Assembly: GCF_900094565.1 (NCBI RefSeq)
Contig: NZ_FMAF01000001.1
Coordinates: 434,001 to 498,000, forward strand
Length of the DNA stretch: 64,000 bases
Source: Martinezella lusitana
GTDB lineage: Bacteria > Pseudomonadota > Alphaproteobacteria > Rhizobiales > Rhizobiaceae
Direction of reading: 5' to 3'
A model generated the notes under the pieces. That model was not told where the DNA came from and made no database searches. It worked only from the letters and a program-made list of their open reading frames with translations. Both the position numbers and the translations under genes were made by a program. Shown here one piece after another: positions 57,493 to 64,000 of the stretch. Each line of letters begins with the position of its first letter. Position 1 is the first letter of the stretch.

Positions 57493-57605
57493 GATGCCCT
57501 CTCAACCGTTGATTTGTGCGATTATGGCCGGCTGCAGCCCGGCGTCAACGGCGACATCGGCACAAAAGGCTTGCAACGCACTGCATTGCCCGGCATGGAC
57601 TGCCT

Positions 57606-58346
57606 ATGTCAGAACCGCAACGCCTCGACCAGCTTCTCGTCACCCTTTCGCTTTTCGCCAGCCGATCGCGGGCGCGCGATGCCATTCAACGCGGCACCGT
57701 GACCGTCGACGGCAAGGTTGTGACCAAACCGGGCACGCTGTTCACCGAAGAGGCGCAGATCGCGATCGACGATCCGGCCCAGGATTATGTCTCGCGGGCG
57801 GCCCTGAAGCTGGTCGCGGCACTCGATCATTTCCAGCTCGATCCGAAAGGGCAGCACTGTCTCGACGTCGGCGCGTCGACCGGCGGCTTTACCGAGGTAT
57901 TGTTGCAGCGTGGCGCCGCGCATGTCACATCCATCGATGTCGGCCATGGGCAGATGCATCCGCGCATATCGGCCGATCCGCGCGTGACCAGTATAGAGGG
58001 GCTGAACGCCCGCAACCTCACGGCCGAGGATATCGGCAAGCCGATCTCGTTCATCGTTTCCGATGTCTCCTTCATCTCGCTGAAGCTGGCGTTGGCGCCG
58101 GCGCTGGCTTTTGCCGAGCCGGGCGCGCGCGCCGTGTTGCTGGTGAAGCCGCAGTTCGAGGCAGGGCGCGATGCGATCGGCAAGGCCGGTCTTCTGAAAG
58201 ACCCCTCCTCTGCTCCCGCCGTTGCTGCCGAGCTCAAACGCTGGTTCTGCGAGGATATGGGCTGGCAGAGCCTCGGCCTCATCGCCTCGCCGATATCAGG
58301 CGGCGACGGCAACCACGAATTTCTTCTCGCAGGGATCAAGCCATGA
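57606..58346 (+). CDS. TlyA family RNA methyltransferase (hemolysin A-type)
   Basis: A 246-residue protein with an N-terminal S4 RNA-binding domain (RLDQLLVTLSLFASRSRARDAI) and an FtsJ-like methyltransferase domain (CLDVGASTGGFTEVLLQRGA, VSDVSFISL, LVKPQFEAGR). TlyA adds 2'-O-methyl groups to rRNA. Start 57606 sits at the S4 domain boundary; earlier in-frame starts lack homology. It overlaps the next gene by ATGA. Confidence 0.92.
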   Translation: MSEPQRLDQLLVTLSLFASRSRARDAIQRGTVTVDGKVVTKPGTLFTEEAQIAIDDPAQDYVSRAALKLVAALDHFQLDPKGQHCLDVGASTGGFTEVLLQRGAAHVTSIDVGHGQMHPRISADPRVTSIEGLNARNLTAEDIGKPISFIVSDVSFISLKLALAPALAFAEPGARAVLLVKPQFEAGRDAIGKAGLLKDPSSAPAVAAELKRWFCEDMGWQSLGLIASPISGGDGNHEFLLAGIKP

Positions 58347-59593
58347 GCACCGAAACCGTCACCATCCAGAAGCTCGGCGCCCAGGGCGACGGCATCGCGC
58401 AAGGCGCTGATGGCCCGATCTACGTGCCCTTTACGCTGCCGGGCGAAAGCGTCGCCATCGCGCGGGTGAAAAGCCAGGGCACGTTGATGTCGATCGCAGC
58501 GGCCTCGCCAGACCGGCGGGAACCGCACTGTCGGCACTTCGGTCCCGATGGCGTCAACGGCACCTGCGGCGGCTGCACGCTGCAGCACTATGCCGATGCG
58601 CCCTACCGTGCCTTCAAGCGGCAGCTCGTGATCGACGCGCTCCGTTCCAAGGGCCTGACGCCCGAGGTGGATGATATTATCGCCGCCCATTCCGGCGAGC
58701 GCCGCAAGGTCGTCTTCGCGGCGCGCAAGACCGAGAAGGGCACGCTGATCGGCTTTAACCAGGCCGAAAGCCACCACATCGTCGCAATCGAGGAATGTCC
58801 CATCGCCTCGTCCGGGATCATGTCGCAATTGCCGGCGATCACGGCGGTCGCAGCGGCACTCGCCGTCAACGCGGAAGCCTTCCGCATCTCCGTTTTGGAG
58901 ATGCCTTCCGGCCTCGATCTCGCCGTCGACGACGTCAAATCCCTTTCCGACAAGCAGCGTCGGAGCGCGATCGAAATGGTGCTCACGCTTCGCGGCATCG
59001 CGCGCGTCTCGGTGAACGGCGAAATCCTGGTGGAACCGGCAAAGCCGATGATCGATTTCGGCGGCGTGCAGGTCTCGCCGCCACCCGGCGCCTTCACGCA
59101 GGCGACCAAGCAGGCCGAAGACGCCATGGCCGAGCTGGTCACGACCCATGTCGGCAAGGCCAAGCGCATCGCCGATCTCTTCGCCGGCAGCGGCACCTTC
59201 TCGCTTCGCCTGGCGCGGATCGGACGGGTGCACGCGGTGGAAGGCGAGGCCAAGCCCTTGGCCGCGCTCGATTACGCCGCCCGCAACACGCAGGGGCTAA
59301 AGCCGGTCACCATCGAGCGCCGCGACCTCTTCCGCCGGCCGCTGATGAAGCAGGAATTGAAGGTCTACGACGCCGTCGTCTTCGATCCGCCGCGCGCCGG
59401 GGCGGAATTCCAGTGCAAGGAACTGGCCCGCTCCCAGGTCAAGAAGATCGTCGCCGTCTCCTGCAACCCTTTAACGTTGGCACGCGATCTCGCGCTGCTG
59501 ACCGAAGGGGGCTATCGCATCACCAAAGTGACGCCGATCGACCAATTCCTGTGGACCTCGCATGTCGAGGTGGTCGTGGCGCTGGAGAAGTAG
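58343..59593 (+). CDS. TrmA/RlmD family RNA m5U methyltransferase
   Basis: A 416-residue enzyme. A TRAM-like start (IQKLGAQGDGIAQGADGPIYVP) precedes the 4Fe-4S cysteines (CRHFGPDGVNGTCGGCTLQ and a later EECPIA). The SAM domain has DLFAGSGTFSLRLA, FDPPRAG and the catalytic cysteine in VSCNPLTLARD. It methylates uridine C5 in rRNA or tRNA; the exact site is not predictable. It is coupled to tlyA by ATGA. Confidence 0.93.
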   Translation: MSTETVTIQKLGAQGDGIAQGADGPIYVPFTLPGESVAIARVKSQGTLMSIAAASPDRREPHCRHFGPDGVNGTCGGCTLQHYADAPYRAFKRQLVIDALRSKGLTPEVDDIIAAHSGERRKVVFAARKTEKGTLIGFNQAESHHIVAIEECPIASSGIMSQLPAITAVAAALAVNAEAFRISVLEMPSGLDLAVDDVKSLSDKQRRSAIEMVLTLRGIARVSVNGEILVEPAKPMIDFGGVQVSPPPGAFTQATKQAEDAMAELVTTHVGKAKRIADLFAGSGTFSLRLARIGRVHAVEGEAKPLAALDYAARNTQGLKPVTIERRDLFRRPLMKQELKVYDAVVFDPPRAGAEFQCKELARSQVKKIVAVSCNPLTLARDLALLTEGGYRITKVTPIDQFLWTSHVEVVVALEK

Positions 59594-59620
59594 TTCTCTT
59601 CGACGCGCGTTGGGTGGCCG

Positions 59621-59667
59621 ACCCTCGTGGTTCGAGACGGCCCTTCGGGCCTCCTCACCATGAGGGC
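59621..59667. repeat. Palindromic element between convergent genes
   Basis: Outer arms CCCTCGTGGT and ACCATGAGGG pair with one mismatch, and an inner GGCCC-TTC-GGGCC hairpin sits inside. It resembles a dispersed rhizobial palindrome and can also terminate both flanking convergent genes. Confidence 0.65.
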
Positions 59668-59678
59668 GGGTGATGTAG

Positions 59679-60431
59679 TTACCGCTTCATGAACGCCTCG
59701 AATGCTGCACGGGCTTCGGCGGTTTTCAGCCGTGTCGCGAAAAGCTCGGCTTCCTCAGCGATACGACCAAGAATAGCGTCCGGTTCGCCCCGTATCAGGT
59801 CACGCGCGATCCGCAGCGCCTCCGGCGGCTTGGCCGCAAGCTTGGCAGCCAACGATAGCGTTTCAGCCTCCACCGCTTCGGGTGCGGTCACCTTCCAGAT
59901 CAGGCCGGCCTCCTTTGCTTCGGCGGCGGAGAAGCCTTCGCCGAGGGCGAGCAGGGCGAAGGCGCGCTGATGACCCATCAGGCGCGGCGCAATCAGGCTG
60001 GAGGCCGCTTCGGGGACGAGGGCAAGATCGACGAAAGGCGTCTTGAACAGGCTACGCTCGGAAGCCACCGTCAGATCGCAATGCAGGTGGATCGTGGCGC
60101 CTATGCCGATCGCCAAGCCGTCCACGCCCGAGACGACCGGTTTCTTCGCCGTGGCCAGTGCGGCAAGGAAATCCAGCACTTCGCGGCCCATGCTTCCGCC
60201 CATGGCGAAGGCCAGGAAATCCGCCATGTCGTTGCCGGCGGAAAAGCAGCCTTCGGTGCCGAGGAAGACGTTGACGCGGATATCCGGCGTGTCGTCCGCC
60301 GCCTTCAGCGCATCGGTCATCGCCTGGTACATGGCGCGCGTGATCGCATTCTTCTTTTCCGGACGGTTGAACCGGATAATCTGGACATGCGGCGTGGTCT
60401 CGGGACGTTCGATGATAATATGGTCGGTCAT
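59679..60431 (-). CDS. Enoyl-CoA hydratase/isomerase family protein
   Basis: A 250-residue crotonase-fold enzyme. The oxyanion-hole segment GTEGCFSAGNDMADFLAF is present, as are VSGVDGLAIGIGATIHLHCDL and the PFVDLALVPEAASS region. The glutamate pair of classical hydratases is not clearly complete, so isomerase activity is possible. It starts nine bases after the acyl-CoA dehydrogenase stop, making a two-gene fatty-acyl operon. Confidence 0.92.
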   Translation of the reverse strand: MTDHIIIERPETTPHVQIIRFNRPEKKNAITRAMYQAMTDALKAADDTPDIRVNVFLGTEGCFSAGNDMADFLAFAMGGSMGREVLDFLAALATAKKPVVSGVDGLAIGIGATIHLHCDLTVASERSLFKTPFVDLALVPEAASSLIAPRLMGHQRAFALLALGEGFSAAEAKEAGLIWKVTAPEAVEAETLSLAAKLAAKPPEALRIARDLIRGEPDAILGRIAEEAELFATRLKTAEARAAFEAFMKR

Positions 60432-60440
60432 TAGATCTTC

Positions 60441-62219
60441 TCAGGCAAGCGCGATGCGGGCAGCTTCAAGGCTCGACGCGCCGGCGGCGATACGGTCAGT
60501 GAGAGCGGCGGTCTCGGCCAGAAGATTCTCGGCAGCAAAGCGGCAAAGCGCGATGCGCTTTCCGGCCTCGCCATCCGCCGCATCGACCACCCCCCCCTTG
60601 GCCAGATAAGCTCCGGTCAGCACGAGACCGAAGAGCCGTTGATAGGGCGTCGCACCCGCCAGCGCCTCGGCGACGGCGCCTTCGGCCTGTCGCGAGAGCA
60701 GCCATTCGCTTGCCTTTTCGAGATCGGCGATGGCCGATTCCAGCCGCGGCGCCGTTTCCCCGAAGCCGTCGAGATTGGATCTGGCGACGGCATCGGCGAT
60801 CCCGCGCAATTCGCCGAGGAAGGCGCGCACTTGATCGCCGTTCGCAATGGTCAGCTTGCGGGTCACGAGGTCGATCGCCTGGATGCCGTTGGTGCCTTCA
60901 TAGATCGGCGCGATGCGGGCATCCCGCAGCAGGCGTGCCGCTCCCGTCTCTTCGATGAAGCCCATGCCGCCATGGACCTGGATACCAAGCGAGGCGACAT
61001 CGACGCCGGCATCGGTCGAGAAGGATTTTGCAATCGGCGTCAACAGCGCGGCGCGCTCCTGCCAGTAGCGTGCCTTTTCGGGATCGCGATGCGACATATC
61101 GATCGCCTCGGCGCAGGCATAGCAGATGGCGCGCGAACCCTGCGTCAGCGCCTTCATGGTCAGCAGCATGCGGGCGACATCGGGATGTTCGATGATCGGG
61201 CTCATGCCCGTCGCCGTCGTGCCCGGCGCGCGGCCCTGCGTGCGCTCGCTGGCATAGGCGATGGCTTTCTGGGTGGCGGCTTCCGCAATTGCCACGCCCT
61301 GAATGCCGACGGCGAGGCGCGCATTGTTCATCATCGTGAACATGCAGGCGAGCCCCTTGTTCTCTTCGCCGACAAGCCAGGCGACAGCTCCTTTTTCGGC
61401 GCCATATTTGCCATCGCCATAGATTATCGTGCAGGTCGGCGAGCCGTGGATGCCGAGCTTGTGCTCCAGAGAATGGGCGAAATAATCGTTACGGACGCCA
61501 AGCGATCCATCATCGTTTACGAGGAATTTCGGCACGAGGAAAAGCGATATGCCGCGCGTGCCCGCGGGCGCGTCCGGAAGCCGGGCGAGCACGAAATGGA
61601 CGATGTTTTCCGCCGCCTCGTGATCGCCCCAGGTGATGAAGATCTTCTGGCCGAAGAGACGATAGGTGCCGTCGTCGCGGCGCTCTGCACGCGTGCGCAG
61701 CGCCCCGACATCGGAACCGGCATGCGGCTCGGTCAGGTTCATGGTGCCGGCCCACTCGCCTGATACGAGCTTCGGCAGGTATGTCTTTTTCAGGTCTTCG
61801 CTGCCGTGGGCGATGAGTGCCTCGACCGCCCCCATGGTCAGCGTCGGGGCAAGACCAAACGCCATCGAAGCGGAATTCCACATTTCCAGCGTCGCGATAT
61901 TCAGCATATGTGGCAGGCCCTGTCCGCCGAACTCCTCCGGCGCGGTCAACCCGTTCCAGCCGCCGGCGATCCAGTCGCGATAGAGCTTTTCCCATCCGTC
62001 CGGAAGAACCACCTTGCCGTCGACCAGCTTCGCGCCCTGCCTGTCGCCGATTTCGGCAAGCGGCTCCATCTCGTCGCCGGCGAAACGTCCAGCCTCCGCC
62101 AGGATGGCATCGAGGACGTCGGCGCTGAGATCGCCGAGGATGCCCTCTTCCATCGCCCGCTCCATGCCGGCGACATGCTTCAGCGTGAACGCGATTTCCT
62201 CGACAGGCGCCTTGTACAT
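60441..62219 (-). CDS. Acyl-CoA dehydrogenase (long form, DmdC/FadE-like)
   Basis: This 592-residue flavoenzyme is longer than the usual 380-residue form. It starts MYKAPVEEIAFTLKHVAGME, has the AMNLTEPHAGSDVGAL-type substrate/FAD block (TMNLTEPHAGSD), the helical C-terminal domain with QVHGGMGFIEETGAARLLRDARIAPIYEGTNGIQAID in segments, and about 130 residues of extra C-terminal helices. That architecture fits the 3-methylmercaptopropionyl-CoA/very-long-chain group. An operator-like site lies about 80 bp upstream. Confidence 0.93.
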   Translation of the reverse strand: MYKAPVEEIAFTLKHVAGMERAMEEGILGDLSADVLDAILAEAGRFAGDEMEPLAEIGDRQGAKLVDGKVVLPDGWEKLYRDWIAGGWNGLTAPEEFGGQGLPHMLNIATLEMWNSASMAFGLAPTLTMGAVEALIAHGSEDLKKTYLPKLVSGEWAGTMNLTEPHAGSDVGALRTRAERRDDGTYRLFGQKIFITWGDHEAAENIVHFVLARLPDAPAGTRGISLFLVPKFLVNDDGSLGVRNDYFAHSLEHKLGIHGSPTCTIIYGDGKYGAEKGAVAWLVGEENKGLACMFTMMNNARLAVGIQGVAIAEAATQKAIAYASERTQGRAPGTTATGMSPIIEHPDVARMLLTMKALTQGSRAICYACAEAIDMSHRDPEKARYWQERAALLTPIAKSFSTDAGVDVASLGIQVHGGMGFIEETGAARLLRDARIAPIYEGTNGIQAIDLVTRKLTIANGDQVRAFLGELRGIADAVARSNLDGFGETAPRLESAIADLEKASEWLLSRQAEGAVAEALAGATPYQRLFGLVLTGAYLAKGGVVDAADGEAGKRIALCRFAAENLLAETAALTDRIAAGASSLEAARIALA

Positions 62220-62298
62220 GATGCTTTCCTCCGCATTTGTGGTCCGATGGCCCGCCTCACCCAGGCCATCGTCGACGTGTTGTTATAGCTAGTTGATT

Positions 62299-62314
62299 TT
62301 TACGTAAACGTCAA
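62299..62314. promoter_or_regulatory. TTNACGT-WW-ACGTNAA operator-like site
   Basis: In the minus orientation it reads TTGACGTTTACGTAAA, an inverted repeat that resembles MerR-family LiuR sites controlling acyl-CoA and branched-chain catabolism, as I recall them. It is about 80 bp upstream of the acyl-CoA dehydrogenase start. No MerR gene is in the window. Confidence 0.45.
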
Positions 62315-62506
62315 TTTTACAAAGGCGATGCGATGCTCATTTCCACTTGATTGCGAACTCGAACGACACATTCGCCCTGCACGCGCTGCGCGGCTGAGAC
62401 ATCTGCGCCCGCGCATGCGATTATTCAAACAACGGGCAGACTTGCATAAACAATCGTCATGAACGAAGACTAAGGCAACTGTTCCGACAATCCGAATGAT
62501 CTGGCC

Positions 62507-63508
62507 ATGAACACGATCACGTCTGCCATCACGATACCCGGCTTTGTCTGGGCCTATCGTCTCCATCCCGGCGCAGACAAGCCGGAGCGGTTGCCCGACG
62601 ATACCGATCGCGCCACGCTCTTTGGCGGAGACGGTTTCCTCTGGCTGCATCTCAATCTCGTGGATGCCCGCGTCCCAACCTTCCTTGCGGACGTACCTGG
62701 GTTGAACGAAGCGGCACGCACAGCGCTGACCACGCACGAGACGCATGCGATGCTTACCGTCGACGAACAGATGCTCTTCGGCACGCTGGTCGACTTCCAG
62801 CATGAGTTCGGTCAGGACACTCGTGACATCGGCTGGCTGCATTTTGCGCTGACCGACCGCATGCTCATCACCAGCCGGCTGCAGCCGCTTCGCAGTCTGG
62901 ACCGGGGGCGTATGCTGATCGAAAAGAATGCGGCGCGATTTTCCCGTCCGCTGGATATTTTCGAGCTGCTGGTCGTCGAATTCCAGCGCTCCATGATCTC
63001 GGTCGTCATCGAGATGAGCGAAGAGCTGAATTCTATCGAGGACTTCCTTCACGGGAACACGTCGCGCGACGAGCGCACGCGGCTTCCGCCGATCCGACGG
63101 ACGATCGTACGGCTGCATCGCCATCTGCGCACAGTCCTGTCGCTGATGCGCCACGCCGCCGCCTCGGACGACGAGGAAATGCCGCTCGGCTTCGAGGATG
63201 TCGCGGGGCGCCTGACGAGCCGGCTCGAAGCGGTCGAGCATGATATCTATGCGCTCCAGGAGCGCGCCCGGTTACTGCATGAAGAAATCGACTCGAAGCT
63301 CGCCTCCGAGATCAATCGCCATCTCTATATCCTGTCGATCATGACGGCGTTCTTGTTGCCGCCGACGCTGGTGACCGGCTTCTTCGGCATGAACACATCG
63401 AACCTGCCGCTCTCCGGCGGGACAGGCGGTACGCAATATGCGATCGGCTTCATCGTCGCGTCCATGCTGCTGGCATGGTGGTTGCTCAAACGGATCAACA
63501 TTCTCTGA
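62507..63508 (+). CDS. CorA-family divalent cation transporter (ZntB-like)
   Basis: A 333-residue protein with a large N-terminal cytosolic domain, a long helix and two C-terminal membrane spans. The pore motif GMN is in FFGMNTSNLPLSG. The ending KRINIL and the sequence after GMN are closer to ZntB-like members than to MPEL CorA magnesium channels, so zinc flux is possible but not proven. It is monocistronic. Confidence 0.9.
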   Translation: MNTITSAITIPGFVWAYRLHPGADKPERLPDDTDRATLFGGDGFLWLHLNLVDARVPTFLADVPGLNEAARTALTTHETHAMLTVDEQMLFGTLVDFQHEFGQDTRDIGWLHFALTDRMLITSRLQPLRSLDRGRMLIEKNAARFSRPLDIFELLVVEFQRSMISVVIEMSEELNSIEDFLHGNTSRDERTRLPPIRRTIVRLHRHLRTVLSLMRHAAASDDEEMPLGFEDVAGRLTSRLEAVEHDIYALQERARLLHEEIDSKLASEINRHLYILSIMTAFLLPPTLVTGFFGMNTSNLPLSGGTGGTQYAIGFIVASMLLAWWLLKRINIL

Positions 63509-63527
63509 CATCTGACTATGCATGAAA

Positions 63528-63553
63528 AGCCGCCCGGCATGTGCCGGGCGGCT
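63528..63553. terminator. Bidirectional terminator, CorA-like / BA14K genes
   Basis: A perfect 12-bp stem pairs 63528-63539 with 63542-63553 around a two-base loop, between the convergent genes, with AAAA on one side. Confidence 0.75.
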
Positions 63554-63579
63554 CGCATCGATGAACCTCTAAGCGTCGC

Positions 63580-64000
63580 TCAATAATAGGGTGAGTAGCA
63601 CTGACGGCGCGGGCCCTGATTGGGCTGGAAGGTGTTGTCGTAAGCGCGATAGGAGCGATAGCGATCCGAGCACCATTCGACGTGACGCGGGTTGATGCCG
63701 CCGGCTGGAGGCGGAGCGGCGTAATAGCGCGGTTGGCTGGCAATCGCGCCGCCGATGATCGCACCGGCGCCGAAGGCGGCCAGCGGGAACCAATAGCCGT
63801 CATGGTAACGATAGCCATGGCGATAGCCCGAGTAACCGCGATAGCCGCCATACCAACCCCGGCGATAGTAACCACCGTGATAGTGGCGCCATTGAACCTG
63901 CTCGATATTGGCGGGCGCGGTCTTTTCGGCGGGCGCAACCGGTGCGGCAGGCATCTGCAATGCGAAGGACGGCGTGAAGCTCGTCAGGGTAACAGCGGCC
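63580..64000 (-). CDS. BA14K family protein, truncated by window end
   Basis: The minus-strand frame stays open to the window edge, so the N-terminus is missing. Visible parts are the end of a likely signal peptide ([13 protein letters not shown]), then a Tyr/Gly/Arg/His-rich stretch ([20 protein letters not shown]), one hydrophobic glycine-rich span ([17 protein letters not shown]) and a C-terminal BA14K signature [17 protein letters not shown] with final RRQCYSPYY. The family is a Brucella immunoreactive lectin-like antigen group; in rhizobia its role is unknown. Confidence 0.88.
   Translation of the reverse strand, partial: AAVTLTSFTPSFALQMPAAPVAPAEKTAPANIEQVQWRHYHGGYYRRGWYGGYRGYSGYRHGYRYHDGYWFPLAAFGAGAIIGGAIASQPRYYAAPPPAGGINPRHVEWCSDRYRSYRAYDNTFQPNQGPRRQCYSPYY

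Overview
The window reads as chromosomal DNA of an alphaproteobacterium of the Rhizobiaceae (Rhizobium sensu lato). Reasons: high GC with short intergenic gaps; a GntR-type BioR regulator with TTATCTATAA boxes next to bioY; a coxB-coxA-ctaB-coxF-ctaG-coxC cytochrome oxidase cluster; IalB, BA14K, DUF1344 and YqgE proteins; a CtrA-type TTAA-N7-TTAAC site; and two-palindrome intergenic mosaic elements of about 105 bp (RIME-like). No rRNA, tRNA, CRISPR array, transposase, phage gene or replication origin was recognised. Almost all the content is housekeeping or conserved accessory genes.

Layout. 1-2.1 kb: end of an ArsR regulator, then DUF1284-bioY-bioR on the minus strand with BioR boxes. 2.4-3.8 kb: HAD phosphatase and a lipoprotein. 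4.1-10.4 kb: thrC, M16 peptidase, GNAT and a large 7TM-PAS-GGDEF-EAL protein, chained by ATGA overlaps. 10.4-14.5 kb: zinc metallopeptidase, CsbD, YqgE, DsbD-N protein, peroxiredoxin and VOC protein. 14.7-17.5 kb: zinc-type ABC importer led by a 42-residue membrane peptide behind a Zur-like box. 17.5-20.7 kb: Dabb protein, a divergent LysR/LysE pair and a frameshifted DapA-family gene. 20.7-30.7 kb (mostly minus): rnhA, thrB, ispH, surf1, DUF983, an opposite-strand CPT-like kinase, then coxC-ctaG-coxF-ctaB-coxA-coxB. 31-37.4 kb: IalB, tldD, MazG-like, SPOR-tailed DD-carboxypeptidase, NodB-fold deacetylase, pdxH and a small lipoprotein. 37.7-44.8 kb: J-domain protein, fabI, histidine phosphatase, DUF1344, aroC, ribB, site-2 protease and GNAT. 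44.9-48.5 kb: YcaQ-type glycosylase, bioMNY and a thioesterase. 48.7-52.9 kb: HDAC-family deacetylase, xseB, pirin and dxs. 53-57.5 kb: GAF-GGDEF cyclase, chemoreceptor and DUF4424. 57.6-64 kb: TlyA and TrmA-type RNA methyltransferases, enoyl-CoA hydratase with acyl-CoA dehydrogenase, CorA-family transporter and a BA14K protein that runs off the window.

How the genes work together. Two biotin uptake routes are present: a solitary bioY beside BioR and a complete bioMNY ECF importer. The cox genes make and assemble an aa3-type oxidase: CtaB makes haem O, CtaG inserts copper, and SURF1 assists haem a. xseB and dxs are linked through isoprenoid and DNA metabolism genes in the usual rhizobial way, and ispH sits with thrB and rnhA. 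Cyclic-di-GMP turnover is represented by one apparently active cyclase and one probable phosphodiesterase.

No convincing undescribed multi-gene system was found. The items most worth a second look are the BioR-box inverted repeats around the bioY leader, the CPT-like kinase breaking the cox-surf1 gene line, the 42-residue peptide leading the zinc importer, the mosaic repeats that share a core but carry different arms, the lower-GC stand-alone site-2 protease, the chemoreceptor ending in EWEEF, and the frameshifted DapA-family gene.
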